Assembly (NCBI GenBank): GCA_038225855.1
Contig: JBBRQU010000004.1
Coordinates: 62,001-126,000 of the forward strand
Direction: 5' to 3'
DNA length: 64,000 nucleotides
DNA from: CAHJXF01 sp038225855
GTDB taxonomy: Bacteria; Pseudomonadota; Gammaproteobacteria; Burkholderiales; Burkholderiaceae_D
Shown: in pieces, positions 37,700 to 46,725 of the stretch
Layout: every line of letters starts with the position of its first letter
How positions within the stretch are numbered: position 1 is the first letter of the stretch
Position numbers and translations under genes: made by a program
Notes under the pieces: generated by a model
Database searches by the model: none
What the model saw: the letters and a program-made list of their open reading frames with translations, nothing else
What the model was told of the DNA's origin: nothing

Positions 37700-37855
37700 T
37701 TAGCGGCATTTGTTCACGACGGAGAAGTTGCGCTGAATTGCATATCCTTCATCGATCGTGCGCGCCCGCAAGCGGTTCAACTCGGCGCTTACGGATTCTC
37801 GCTGCGCGAGGCCCTGTGCGTCAAGCGGGCTGCGGCACAGTGGGGCATCGTCCGA
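37700..37855 (-). pseudogene. Possible orphan C-terminal coding fragment upstream of metZ
   Basis: A minus-strand frame ending at TAA (37700-37702) reads protein-like (DAPLCRSPLDAQGLAQRE, then VSAELNRLRARTIDEGYA, then IQRNFSVVNKCR) and is followed by the terminator at 37622-37660. No ATG or GTG lies in this frame before it runs under the start of yihY, so it may be the tail of a decayed small gene. It could also be chance. I do not recognise the family. Confidence 0.3.
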
Positions 37856-37891
37856 TTGCGAGCGCGCATCGATCGCGTTTATACAAGCGCG

Positions 37892-38830
37892 ATGAAACTC
37901 GAACAGCTCTGGACATTGGTCAAGCAGTCGGTCAACTCGTGGATCGACGACTACGCGTCGAGCATGGGCGCGGCGCTCGCGTACTACACCTTGTTCTCGA
38001 TCGCGCCGTTGCTGCTGATCGTGATTTCGATCGCGGGCTTCTTCTATGGCGAAGACGCGGCGCGCGGCGCGATCTTCACGCAATTGAGCGGGCTGGTCGG
38101 AGTCGAAGGCGCGGCGGCGGTGCAAGGTTTGCTCAAGAGCGTCAACAAGCCCGCAACCAGCGTATTCGCGACGGTCGTCGGGCTCGTCACCCTGTTGATC
38201 GGAGCGACTGCGGTATTCGGCGAATTGCAGGATGCGCTCAATCGCATCTGGCGCGCGCCCGCACTCGTCGAGAAAGGCGCGCTCTGGGGCCTGCTGCGAC
38301 GACGCGTGCTCGCGTTCGGCATGATCCTCGGCATCGGCTTTCTGCTGATCGTGTCGCTGCTGCTCAGCGCGGTGCTCGCGGCGATCGGCACATGGCTCGG
38401 TCCGGCGTTCGCTGGTTGGGAGGCGCTGCTGCACCTGATCAATTTCGTGATCGGCTTCGGCGTGATCACGGTGTTGTTCGCGATGATCTACAAGATCATG
38501 CCGCGCGTGAGAATCGCGTGGCGCGACGTGTGGCTCGGCGCCGCCGTCACCGCCCTGCTCTTCTCGGTCGGCAAGTTCCTGATCGGCCTCTACATCGGCA
38601 AGACCAGCGTCGCGTCGGGTTTCGGCGCCGCGGGTTCGCTGATCGTCCTTCTGGTGTGGGTCTATTACTCGACGCAGATTTTTTTACTGGGCGCGGAGTT
38701 CACGTGGGTGTATGCGAATCTGCACGGCTCGCGGCACGGCAAGGACGACGTGAAGGAAGCTCCGGTCGTTCCGGCGCGCAGCGAACTGACGGGCCATCGT
38801 CCCCGCGAAAGCGGGGACCCAGTGGCGTGA
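37892..38830 (+). CDS. YihY/virulence factor BrkB family inner-membrane protein
   Basis: A 312-aa polytopic membrane protein with about six helices. The conserved family opening is SSMGAALAYYTLFSIAPLLLIVISIAG and the C-terminal signature is FGAAGSLIVLLVWVYYSTQIFLLGAEFTWVYA. The family was once called ribonuclease BN, wrongly; its function is unclear. The ATG at 37892 starts the conserved part (37856 is an in-frame alternative). The last ten codons (RPRESGDPVA) lie in a dispersed palindromic repeat, so the natural C-terminus may have been changed by its insertion. It interrupts the usual purF-metZ adjacency. Confidence 0.88.
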   Translation: MKLEQLWTLVKQSVNSWIDDYASSMGAALAYYTLFSIAPLLLIVISIAGFFYGEDAARGAIFTQLSGLVGVEGAAAVQGLLKSVNKPATSVFATVVGLVTLLIGATAVFGELQDALNRIWRAPALVEKGALWGLLRRRVLAFGMILGIGFLLIVSLLLSAVLAAIGTWLGPAFAGWEALLHLINFVIGFGVITVLFAMIYKIMPRVRIAWRDVWLGAAVTALLFSVGKFLIGLYIGKTSVASGFGAAGSLIVLLVWVYYSTQIFLLGAEFTWVYANLHGSRHGKDDVKEAPVVPARSELTGHRPRESGDPVA

Positions 38831-38865
38831 GCCGAAAGACACGGGGTTCCCGCATGCGCGGGAAC
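38799..38865. repeat. REP-like palindrome pair at the yihY 3' end
   Basis: Two perfect 8-bp-stem palindromes: GTCCCCGC-GAAA-GCGGGGAC at 38799-38818 and GTTCCCGC-ATGC-GCGGGAAC at 38846-38865. They belong to the dispersed family described in the findings. The first one encodes the C-terminus of YihY. Confidence 0.9.
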
Positions 38866-38881
38866 GACGGGGATCTGCGGG

Positions 38882-40402
38882 TCAATGCTCGGGAACGAGA
38901 TTGAGATTCAACTGCGAACGCGATTCGGGATCGACCGGCGTCGACGGAAACAAGCGCGCGTACTCGAGACGATCGAGATACTCGGTCGTCACATCGCCGG
39001 TGATGTAGTCGCCGTCGAAGCACGAGGCCTCGAAGCGCGCGATGCCTGAGCCGGGCTCGTTGACCGCGCGCTTCATGTCGGCGATGTCCTGATAGACCAG
39101 CACGTCCGCGCCGATCGCCCCCCGGATCTGTTCGTCGTCGCGGCCGTTGGCGATCAACTCGCTTCTGGTCGGCATGTCGATGCCGTACACATTCGGAAAG
39201 CGCACCGGCGGCGCGGCCGACGCGAAAATCACCTTGTTCGCGCCCGCCTCGCGCGCCATCTCGACGATCTGATTACTGGTCGTTCCGCGCACGATCGAGT
39301 CGTCGACGATCAACACGTTCTTGCCTTTGAACTCGACGCCGATCGGGTTCAGCTTCTGGCGCACCGACTTCTGGCGTACATGCTGACCGGGCATGAGGAA
39401 GGTGCGACCGACGTAGCGATTCTTGATGAAGCCTTCGCGATACTCGAGCCCCAGACGCAACGCCATCTGCATGGCGGCGGGCCGGCTCGAATCGGGAATC
39501 GGCATGACGACGTCGATGTCGCCCAGACGTATCTCGCGCCTGACCTTCTCCGCAAGCGTCTCGCCCATGCGCAGCCGCGCCGCATAGACCGAGATGCGGT
39601 CCATCACCGAGTCGGGCCGCGCGAGATAGACGTACTCGAAGATGCAGGGGTTGAGCGTCGGATGGTCCGCACACTGTTGGGTGTGCAGCGTGCCGTCGAT
39701 GTCGATGAAGATCGCTTCGCCGGGCGCCACATCGCGCATCAGTCGATAACCCATGCCTTCGAGCGCGACCGACTCGGACGCCACCAGATATTCTTTTCCG
39801 AAATCGGTGTCGCGCTCGCCGAGCACCAGCGGCCGGATGCCGAACGGATCGCGAAAAGCGAGCACGCCGTGACCCGCGATCTGCGACACCACCGCATACG
39901 AGCCGCGCACGCGCTTGTGCAGACCGCGTACCGCGGTGAACACCGTCGATGGGTCGAGCGAATAGCCGTCGGTCGCCATCTGCAATTCGTGTGCGAGAAC
40001 GTTGAGCAGCACTTCGGAATCGGACTCGGTGTTGATGTGCCGCCGGTCGATGCGAAACATCTCGTCCTTCAACTGCTCCCAATTCGTGAGATTGCCGTTG
40101 TGCGCGAGCGTGATGCCGAACGGCGCATTGACGTAGAAGGGTTGCGCCTCCTGCGCGCTGACGGCCGAGCCCGCGGTCGGATAGCGGACCTGTGCGATGC
40201 CCATGTTGCCGGGCAGGTCGCGCATATTGCGCGTGCGAAAGACATCACGCACCAGGCCCGAGCCCTTGTGCATCGCGAAGTTCTTGCCGAAGCCGGTGGC
40301 GATGCCGGCCGCGTCCTGCCCGCGATGCTGAAGCAACAGCAACGAGTCGTAGAGCAATTGATTGACCGGCCCGCGTGACACGACGCCGACGATTCCGCAC
40401 AT
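38882..40402 (-). CDS. purF: Amidophosphoribosyltransferase
   Basis: First committed enzyme of purine synthesis (506 aa): glutamine + PRPP to phosphoribosylamine. After Met removal Cys2 (MCGIVGVVS) is the glutaminase nucleophile. The N-terminal Ntn domain shows QHRGQDAAGIAT and TLAHNGNLTNWEQL. The PRTase domain has the PRPP motif NVLIVDDSIVRGTTSNQ. It lies 49 bp after cvpA on the same strand, forming the classic cvpA-purF unit of the folC-dedD-cvpA-purF block. Confidence 0.97.
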   Translation of the reverse strand: MCGIVGVVSRGPVNQLLYDSLLLLQHRGQDAAGIATGFGKNFAMHKGSGLVRDVFRTRNMRDLPGNMGIAQVRYPTAGSAVSAQEAQPFYVNAPFGITLAHNGNLTNWEQLKDEMFRIDRRHINTESDSEVLLNVLAHELQMATDGYSLDPSTVFTAVRGLHKRVRGSYAVVSQIAGHGVLAFRDPFGIRPLVLGERDTDFGKEYLVASESVALEGMGYRLMRDVAPGEAIFIDIDGTLHTQQCADHPTLNPCIFEYVYLARPDSVMDRISVYAARLRMGETLAEKVRREIRLGDIDVVMPIPDSSRPAAMQMALRLGLEYREGFIKNRYVGRTFLMPGQHVRQKSVRQKLNPIGVEFKGKNVLIVDDSIVRGTTSNQIVEMAREAGANKVIFASAAPPVRFPNVYGIDMPTRSELIANGRDDEQIRGAIGADVLVYQDIADMKRAVNEPGSGIARFEASCFDGDYITGDVTTEYLDRLEYARLFPSTPVDPESRSQLNLNLVPEH

Positions 40403-40451
40403 GGCTTGATTCCTCGAATGCGCTCTTGGAAGTTGATGTCAGAAATGAATG

Positions 40452-40940
40452 TCAGAAATGGATATGACCCGCCCAATCGTCGGGCAGCCAGGGCTTGACG
40501 GTTCGTGCCGCGCTTTCCGCCAGCGGGGAGAGCAAGGCGTTACGCCACACCGGCTCGCGCGGCAGACCCGTCATGCCCGCGAGGATCACCAGCGTGACGA
40601 CGATCAACGCGCCGCGCGCGAAACCGAACAGGCCGCCAAGCCCGCGATCCGCAATCTTCATTCCCGACGCTTCAATGATATGGGCGAGCGCGCGATTCAC
40701 CAGAGCCGCAATCAGCAAGGTGCCGATGAACAGAACCGCGAAGCCTGCCACGAGACGCAACGTGCCGGCAGGCACCGCGTCGGGCAGCAATGCCGCCATG
40801 TCCGCGCCGTAGCGATTGGCGACGATGAACGCGGCGATCCATGCGATCAGCGACAGGACTTCCTTGACCAGACCTCGCAACACGCTGACGACGATCGATG
40901 CGAAGAGGATGGTCAGCACCACGTAGTCGAACGCAGTCAT
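40452..40940 (-). CDS. cvpA: CvpA family inner-membrane protein
   Basis: A 162-aa membrane protein with four hydrophobic segments. It shows the CvpA opening FDYVVLTILFASIVVSVLRGLVKEVLSLIAWIAAF and the conserved GLGGLFGFARGALIV. Named for colicin V production; its real function is unclear, with envelope roles proposed. It sits between dedD (18 bp) and purF (49 bp) and is probably cotranscribed. Confidence 0.93.
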   Translation of the reverse strand: MTAFDYVVLTILFASIVVSVLRGLVKEVLSLIAWIAAFIVANRYGADMAALLPDAVPAGTLRLVAGFAVLFIGTLLIAALVNRALAHIIEASGMKIADRGLGGLFGFARGALIVVTLVILAGMTGLPREPVWRNALLSPLAESAARTVKPWLPDDWAGHIHF

Positions 40941-40958
40941 CGACTGCCGCAGCCGAGT

Positions 40959-41846
40959 TCACAGCGTGACGACTGAACCATCGAGCTTCATCGTTCTCAG
41001 TCTCTGGCGTGCGCGTTCGGCTGCTTCGCGCGAGGCAAAGGGGCCGAGCCGCACGCGCGTGCGCAGCCCTTGCGGTGTCGATAGCGGCTCGGTGTACGCC
41101 TTCAACCCACTCGCATTCAGTTGGTCCCGCAGATTTTTCGCCTTGTCCGCGATCGAGAATGCGGCGATCTGAACCGCGAAGCCTTTGCCCGATGCCGATT
41201 CGCTCGCGGCCTGCGGGACGGCCTTGCCTTCGAGGGCCGCGAGCGCGCGAGGATCGTCACCTTGCGCAGCGCTCGATGAAGGAATGCCCTTCTCGCCGGA
41301 CTTCTCGACCGCTTTCTGAACCGGCTTCTCGTTCGAGGACTCGTTCACCACGACCGGCGAGGACTTCGACGCGTCGACCGATGCGACCGGCGCCGGCGCC
41401 ACGTCAACATGGGTGCTCGCGGGCTGGCCGACCGCGGGACTTGCTGCAGGCGATGGCAGCGCGCTCGAAGGACGCAGCGGACCCTTGCCCGCGTCAGCGC
41501 CGTCGCGGAGTACGCCGCGTCTGCCTTCGAACGGCGTGTCGCGATCGGGGATCTGGACCGCGATGTCATCGCTCGGCGCCACTGGTGTGCGATCGAAAAG
41601 CATCGGCACGAACACCACTGCCGCAAGCGCCAATGCGATGGCGCCGATCAGGCGGCGGCGCGCACGGGTCTTCGCAGCCTGGGTCGGATCGAGCGGAGCG
41701 GCGGCGTCCATCTCGGATTCCGCAGCGACGCGAGCCGGGCTTGAACCGCGGCGCGAACTGCGCGGCACGCGACGCAGCGATTCGAACGGCGCATCGTCCG
41801 TGCGAGCCGGCTCGACTGGGTCTTTGTTCCGCGAGAAAAGAGACAT
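40959..41846 (-). CDS. dedD: SPOR-domain protein (DedD-like)
   Basis: A 295-aa bitopic membrane protein: basic cytoplasmic N-terminus, one helix (about 65-85, LIGAIALALAAVVFVPMLF), a long Pro/Ala/Ser-rich periplasmic linker, and a C-terminal SPOR domain. The SPOR domain spans about 220-295 (GKGFAVQIAAFSIADKAKNL...TRVRLGPFASREAAERARQRL). SPOR domains bind denuded glycan at the division septum. It lies between folC and cvpA, the standard position of dedD. Confidence 0.9.
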   Translation of the reverse strand: MSLFSRNKDPVEPARTDDAPFESLRRVPRSSRRGSSPARVAAESEMDAAAPLDPTQAAKTRARRRLIGAIALALAAVVFVPMLFDRTPVAPSDDIAVQIPDRDTPFEGRRGVLRDGADAGKGPLRPSSALPSPAASPAVGQPASTHVDVAPAPVASVDASKSSPVVVNESSNEKPVQKAVEKSGEKGIPSSSAAQGDDPRALAALEGKAVPQAASESASGKGFAVQIAAFSIADKAKNLRDQLNASGLKAYTEPLSTPQGLRTRVRLGPFASREAAERARQRLRTMKLDGSVVTL

Positions 41847-41856
41847 GGCGCGACGG

Positions 41857-43203
41857 TCAGGGAGCGTGTTGCGTTCGGATCGGCGCCGGGTCAGGACTGG
41901 CCTTCAGACCGCCCCGCGCCTCGATGACACCGGCGACCGTATGGAACGAACCGAAGGCCACGATTCTATCATCGGGCCCCGCGGCTTCTCGTGCCGCGGC
42001 CCACGCGTCAGCGGGATTGGCGAACGTTCTCACTTCGACGCGTTGGTCGCTTCGGTCCTTCTCGATCGCCACCGATGCAAGTTCGGATGCGAGCTGCTCG
42101 GCGGTCGCCGCGCGCGCGAGCGGCAACCCGGTCATGAACCAGCGATCGACGCGCACGATCATCGTCGCGACGATGCCGGCGATGTCCTTGTCGTGCATCG
42201 CGCCGAAGATCGCGAGCGTGTAGGGGAAGTAGCCCATGCCGTCGAGGTTGTGCGCGAGCGCAGCTGCGGCCTGCGGGTTGTGCGCGACGTCGTAGATCAC
42301 GGTCGGTCGTCCCGGCAACACCTGGAAGCGGCCCGCGAGCTCGACTGTCACCAGGCCGGTGCGCACCGCCTGTTGCGCGACCGGCAAGCGCTCGCGCAAC
42401 GCGCTCAAGGCCGCCAGCGCGGCCGACGCATTCAGGAGCTGATTCGCACCGCGCAGCGCGGGATACGCCAGGCTCGAACGCCGCTGACCGCGCGCCGCGA
42501 AGTTCCACTGCTGACGATCGCCCGAGTAGTTGAAGTCGCGCCCGATCAGCCACAGGTCGGCGCCGATGCGCCGGGCATGTTCGAGCAGCGACGCGGGCGG
42601 ATCGGGATCCGCGCAGATCGCAGGGCGATCCTCGCGGAAGATGCCGGCCTTCTCGAAGCCGATCGCCTCGCGCGTATCGCCCAGATAGTCGACGTGATCG
42701 ATCGCGATGCCGGTCACGATCGCGCAGTCGGCGTCGATCAGGTTGACGGTGTCGAGCCGGCCGCCGAGACCGACTTCGAGGATCACGACATCGAGCGTCT
42801 GCAGCGAGAACAGACGCAGGATCGCAAGCGTCGTGAATTCGTAGTACGTGAGTGCTACCGCCGGTTCCTCGGTGCGCGCCGCTTCGACCGCTTCGAACTG
42901 TTCGATCAATTCAGCATCGCTCGCTTCGACGCCATCGATGCGCGCCCGTTCGTTGAAGCGCAGGAAGTGCGGCTTGATGTAGAGCCCGACGCGATAGCCC
43001 GCAGCGCGCAGGATCGACTCCAGCATCGCGCAGGTCGAGCCTTTGCCGTTGGTCCCGCCGACCGTGATGATCGGCGTGTCGAGACCGAGATGCGTACCGA
43101 GGCCGAGCCGATCGGCGACGACGCGCGAGCGATCCAGACCCATCGCGATCGGTTGCGGATGAAGGGCCTCGACGGCGAGCAGCCACTCGGCGAGCGTGCG
43201 CAC
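41857..43203 (-). CDS. folC: Folylpolyglutamate synthase / dihydrofolate synthase
   Basis: Mur-ligase-fold enzyme (448 aa) that adds glutamate to folates and to dihydropteroate. The ATP loop is ITVGGTNGKGSTCAMLESIL; other motifs are KPHFLRFNERARIDG, LEVGLGGRLDTVN, TGIAIDHVDYLG and VIYDVAHNPQAAAALA. The GTG at 43203 (VRTLAEWLLAVEALHP) is preferred. The upstream extension to 43287 is encoded by a palindromic repeat and lies in the glnB tail. accD, often found before folC, is not next to it; glnB is. Confidence 0.93.
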   Translation of the reverse strand: MRTLAEWLLAVEALHPQPIAMGLDRSRVVADRLGLGTHLGLDTPIITVGGTNGKGSTCAMLESILRAAGYRVGLYIKPHFLRFNERARIDGVEASDAELIEQFEAVEAARTEEPAVALTYYEFTTLAILRLFSLQTLDVVILEVGLGGRLDTVNLIDADCAIVTGIAIDHVDYLGDTREAIGFEKAGIFREDRPAICADPDPPASLLEHARRIGADLWLIGRDFNYSGDRQQWNFAARGQRRSSLAYPALRGANQLLNASAALAALSALRERLPVAQQAVRTGLVTVELAGRFQVLPGRPTVIYDVAHNPQAAAALAHNLDGMGYFPYTLAIFGAMHDKDIAGIVATMIVRVDRWFMTGLPLARAATAEQLASELASVAIEKDRSDQRVEVRTFANPADAWAAAREAAGPDDRIVAFGSFHTVAGVIEARGGLKASPDPAPIRTQHAP

Positions 43204-43211
43204 AACACTGG

Positions 43212-43231
43212 ATTCCCGCGTACGCGGGAAT
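43212..43231. repeat. 20-bp perfect palindrome between folC and glnB
   Basis: ATTCCCGCGTACGCGGGAAT, fully self-complementary, eight bases before the folC start codon. It belongs to the dispersed family and fits the form ATTCCC-N8-GGGAAT. Confidence 0.92.
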
Positions 43232-43237
43232 GACCGA

Positions 43238-43576
43238 TCAGACCGCGTCGGCGCCGGTCTCCCCGGTGCGAATTCGCACGACCGCATCGACCGTCGTCAC
43301 GAAGATCTTGCCGTCGCCGATCTTGCCGGTGCGAGCCGCGGCGACGATCGAGTCGATGGTGCGCTGGGCCGCGTCGTCGGTGACGATCACCTCGACCTTG
43401 ACCTTGGGAAGAAAGTCCACCGCGTACTCCGCGCCGCGATAGAGCTCGGTGTGACCTTTCTGTCGTCCGAAACCCTTGACCTCGGTAACGGTCAGGCCGG
43501 TGATGCCGACCGCGGCCATGGCCTCGCGCACCTCATCGAGCTTGAACGGTTTGATGATCGCGGTGATGCGTTTCAT
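43238..43576 (-). CDS. glnB: Nitrogen regulatory protein P-II
   Basis: P-II signalling protein (112 aa) that reports glutamine, 2-oxoglutarate and ATP/ADP to nitrogen enzymes. It shows MKRITAIIKPFKLDEVREAM, the T-loop with the uridylylation site Tyr51 (GHTELYRGAEY), and the C-terminal TGKIGDGKIFV signature. The ATG at 43576 gives the exact family length; the upstream start at 43657 would overlap nadE's end and is rejected. It follows nadE by 70 bp on the same strand, a linkage that fits nitrogen/NAD control. Confidence 0.96.
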   Translation of the reverse strand: MKRITAIIKPFKLDEVREAMAAVGITGLTVTEVKGFGRQKGHTELYRGAEYAVDFLPKVKVEVIVTDDAAQRTIDSIVAAARTGKIGDGKIFVTTVDAVVRIRTGETGADAV

Positions 43577-43646
43577 GGTCGGGCCTTTGAGCGTGGGAGA
43601 TGGCGGGACGACTGAAGGATCGAATGCACATTCATTTCGATCGACA

Positions 43647-45308
43647 TCAGCCTTCAAAACGGTTGGTCACAGGATACCGCCAGTCGCGGCCAAACGCGCG
43701 CTGCGTGATGCGGATGCCGACGGGCGACTGCCTGCGCTTGTATTCGGACAGCTTGATGAGGCGTGCGACGCGCTTCACATCGGCTTTGGCAAAACCGGCC
43801 GCGACGATTTCGTCGGCGCTCTGATCTTCTTCCATGTAGCGCCGCATGATGCCGTCGAGAATTTCGTAGGGCGGCAGCGAGTCCTGGTCGGTCTGATCGG
43901 GGCGCAATTCGGCCGATGGCGGCCGCGTCAGAATGCGCTCGGGAATCACGTCCGGTTTGCCAAATGCGTCGCTGCCATTGCGCCACGCGCACAGTTCATA
44001 GACCAGCGTCTTGGCCACGTCCTTGATGACCGCGAAGCCGCCCGCCATGTCGCCGTACAGCGTGCAATAGCCGGTCGCGAGTTCGCTCTTGTTGCCGGTC
44101 GTCAGCACGATGCGTTCGCTCTTGTTCGACAACGCCATCAGCAGAGTGCCGCGAACGCGCGCCTGGAGGTTCTCTTCGGTGGTGTCTTCGGGCGCATGTT
44201 CCCCCTTCGCTTCGAATTGCGGCGCGAGTTGCGCGCGAAACGCGTCGAACATCGGCCCGATCGCGATTTCGTCGTATTGCACGCCGACACGCGCGGCCAT
44301 GTCGCGCGCATCGATCCACGAGATGTCGGCGGTATAGCGCGACGGCATCATCACGGTTCGCACGCGTTCGGGTCCGAGCGCATCGACCGCGATGGCGAGC
44401 GTCAGCGCGGAATCGACGCCGCCCGACAAGCCGATGATCGCACCGGGAAAACCGTTCTTGCCAATGTAGTCGGCGACGCCGAGAACCAGTGCGCGATAGA
44501 TCTGCTCGGCGAGCGGCAGGTCGGGCGCTTTCGCCGCATCGCGCGGAACCGCGCCATCGAACGCGAACACCTCGACGCTCTCGACGAAGTCCTTCATCTG
44601 TGCGGCGACGCGACCGTTGCTGTCGAGCACGAACGAGCCGCCGTCGAACACGAGTTCGTCCTGGCCGCCGACGAGATTCGCATACACCAGCGCGAGTCCG
44701 GCAGGCGTGACGTTCGCGCGCATCACGTCGTGGCGCTGCGCGAGCTTGTTGACGTGATACGGCGAGGCATTGGGAACGAGCAGCACTTCCGCGCCTGCCG
44801 CGCGCGCGGCAGCGGGCACGCGCGGAAACCAGATGTCCTCGCACACCGCGACGCCGAAGCGCGTTCCCTTGACATCGAACACGAACGTCTCGTCGCCGTG
44901 CTCGAAATAACGCACTTCATCGAACACGTCGTAGTTCGGCAGTTCGCGCTTGTGGACGACGCCGATGCGCCGGCCGCCGCGCCACACCGACGCCGAGTTG
45001 TAGCGCTTGCCGCCTTCGAGCGAAGGGTGGCCGATCACGCAATGCAGATCGCAAAACGTCGCGAGCCGCGCGACCAGCGCGGCCAGAGCCTGCTCGCTTC
45101 TCGCATACAATGCCGGGCGTAGCAGCAAGTCCTCGGGCGGGTAGCCGGTCAGTGCGAGTTCAGGGGTGACGACGATGTCGGCCCCGCGCGATGCAGCCTC
45201 GCGGGCCGCGTTGAAAATTTTTTCTGCGTTGCCTTCGAGATCGCCGACCGTGCAGTTGATCTGCGCGATTGCGACGCGAATGACACTGTCGTTCGATGAA
45301 GGTTTCAA
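43647..45308 (-). CDS. nadE: Glutamine-dependent NAD+ synthetase
   Basis: Two-domain enzyme (553 aa) completing NAD synthesis. The N-terminal nitrilase-type amidohydrolase has Glu in TPELALTGYPPEDLL, Lys in VHKRELPNYDVFDE and Cys in AVCEDIWFPR. The C-terminal synthetase has the P-loop GLSGGVDSALTLAIA and TGNKSELATGYCTLYGDMAGG. Motifs are complete, so ammonia can come from glutamine. It is divergent from the FemAB-like gene; the shared 88-bp gap must hold both promoters. Confidence 0.96.
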   Translation of the reverse strand: MKPSSNDSVIRVAIAQINCTVGDLEGNAEKIFNAAREAASRGADIVVTPELALTGYPPEDLLLRPALYARSEQALAALVARLATFCDLHCVIGHPSLEGGKRYNSASVWRGGRRIGVVHKRELPNYDVFDEVRYFEHGDETFVFDVKGTRFGVAVCEDIWFPRVPAAARAAGAEVLLVPNASPYHVNKLAQRHDVMRANVTPAGLALVYANLVGGQDELVFDGGSFVLDSNGRVAAQMKDFVESVEVFAFDGAVPRDAAKAPDLPLAEQIYRALVLGVADYIGKNGFPGAIIGLSGGVDSALTLAIAVDALGPERVRTVMMPSRYTADISWIDARDMAARVGVQYDEIAIGPMFDAFRAQLAPQFEAKGEHAPEDTTEENLQARVRGTLLMALSNKSERIVLTTGNKSELATGYCTLYGDMAGGFAVIKDVAKTLVYELCAWRNGSDAFGKPDVIPERILTRPPSAELRPDQTDQDSLPPYEILDGIMRRYMEEDQSADEIVAAGFAKADVKRVARLIKLSEYKRRQSPVGIRITQRAFGRDWRYPVTNRFEG

Positions 45309-45396
45309 GCAGACGTCCTGTCGCTCGCATTTTATCGGTGAAGAATTCGGCTCGTGTCGCCTTGCTGAACCGCGACCCGCATCGATCTGGTCCCTC

Positions 45397-46725
45397 GTGA
45401 ATTATCACACGCGCCTCATCACCGACCTGGCCGAAATCGGACCCGATCGATGGGACGCGCTCGTACGCGCGGATGCGATTGCGCGCGCTTCGCCATCGTC
45501 GACGCAGGGCGCGAACGGGGGGGCGAACGAAGACGCCAGGCACGCCGGGGCGCGCGACCTCAATCCCTTCCTGCGCTACGATTTTCTCGCCGCCCTGCAC
45601 GAGACCGGCTGCGCCGATTTCGAATCCGGCTGGGCGGTCGAGTACCTCACGCTCTGGACCGAAGACCAGGCTCTCGCGGGCGCCGTGCCGCTCTATCGCA
45701 AGTTCCACTCGTACGGTGAATACGTGTTCGACTGGGCGTGGGCCGATGCCTATCGGCGTCACGGCCTCGACTACTACCCGAAGTTGTTGTCCGCGATCCC
45801 GTTCACGCCGGTGACCGGCCCTCGACTCGTCGCACCGGATCGTGCAACCCGTCATGCATTGGCGAGAGCGCTTTTTGCGCATGCGCGCGCGAGCGAGGTG
45901 TCGTCGCTGCATGTGCTCTTTCCCGAAGGCGACGACGAAGTCGATGCGCTCGAAGCCGCCGGCTGCATGCGCCGCGACGGCGTGCAGTTCCACTGGACCA
46001 ATACCGGCTTCGCAAGCTTCGATGGCTTCGTCGACTCGCTCGAAAGAAAACGGCGCAAGAACATTCGCGCCGAACGTCGCAAGGTCGCAGAAGCGGGCGT
46101 GCGCGTGCGTCGCATCGAAGGTTGCGACGCGACCGACGCCGACTGGCGCTTCTTCATGCGCTGCTACGTCAACACGTATCGAGCGCACTACTCGACGCCT
46201 TATCTCAACCTCGCATTCTTTCGACGCATCGCGAAAACAATGCCCGAGAATCTGCTTCTCGTCATTGCGGAACTCGAAGACGGCGGCCGGGCCGCGGACG
46301 AGACAGGCGCGCGACCGATCACGGGCACAAGCGCGCGACCGATCGCGAGCTCCCTCGTCGTCTTCAACGAGACCACGCTCTACGGCCGCTATTGGGGCGA
46401 AACGGGCGATCCGCGGGACCACGTTGCCTGCCTGCATTTCGAGTGCGCGTATTACCAGCCGCTCGAGTTCTGCATCGAACGCGGCATCCGTTTCTTCGAG
46501 GGCGGCGCGCAGGGCGAACACAAGATGGCGCGCGGCTTTCTGCCGGTGAAGACGCGCTCGATGCACTGGCTCGCGCATCCCGCATTCGCCGATGCGGTCG
46601 AGCACTTCCTCGCGCATGAGACGCTCGGCGTCGCGAACTACGTCGACGAGCTCAACGAGCGCGATCCCTTCAAGCTCGATCGCGTGGCGGCGGATCGCGA
46701 AAGCGTCGAGCGCAAGCCGCGATGA
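45397..46725 (+). CDS. FemAB/GNAT-fold DUF482 protein (putative peptidogalycan/acyl transferase)
   Basis: A 442-aa protein of the DUF482 (COG3146) group, predicted to have a GNAT/FemAB fold. Family landmarks are NPFLRYDFLAALHETGCA near the N-terminus, KRRKNIRAERRKVAEAGV, and the C-terminal RYWGETGDPRDHVACLHFE and FFEGGAQGEHKMARGFLPVKTRSMHWL. The biochemical function is not established. The GTG at 45397 (VNYHTRLITDLAEI) is chosen; an upstream ATG lies inside nadE. Near residues 297-315 a short duplicated GARPI/SARPI segment looks like a local 21-bp tandem duplication. The stop overlaps the next start by ATGA. Confidence 0.82.
   Translation: MNYHTRLITDLAEIGPDRWDALVRADAIARASPSSTQGANGGANEDARHAGARDLNPFLRYDFLAALHETGCADFESGWAVEYLTLWTEDQALAGAVPLYRKFHSYGEYVFDWAWADAYRRHGLDYYPKLLSAIPFTPVTGPRLVAPDRATRHALARALFAHARASEVSSLHVLFPEGDDEVDALEAAGCMRRDGVQFHWTNTGFASFDGFVDSLERKRRKNIRAERRKVAEAGVRVRRIEGCDATDADWRFFMRCYVNTYRAHYSTPYLNLAFFRRIAKTMPENLLLVIAELEDGGRAADETGARPITGTSARPIASSLVVFNETTLYGRYWGETGDPRDHVACLHFECAYYQPLEFCIERGIRFFEGGAQGEHKMARGFLPVKTRSMHWLAHPAFADAVEHFLAHETLGVANYVDELNERDPFKLDRVAADRESVERKPR

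Noticed and set aside
37700..38434. 244-codon minus-strand gene opposite yihY
   Set aside because: Most of it is antisense to the membrane helices of YihY; only the last ~50 codons, outside yihY, look protein-like and are reported separately.
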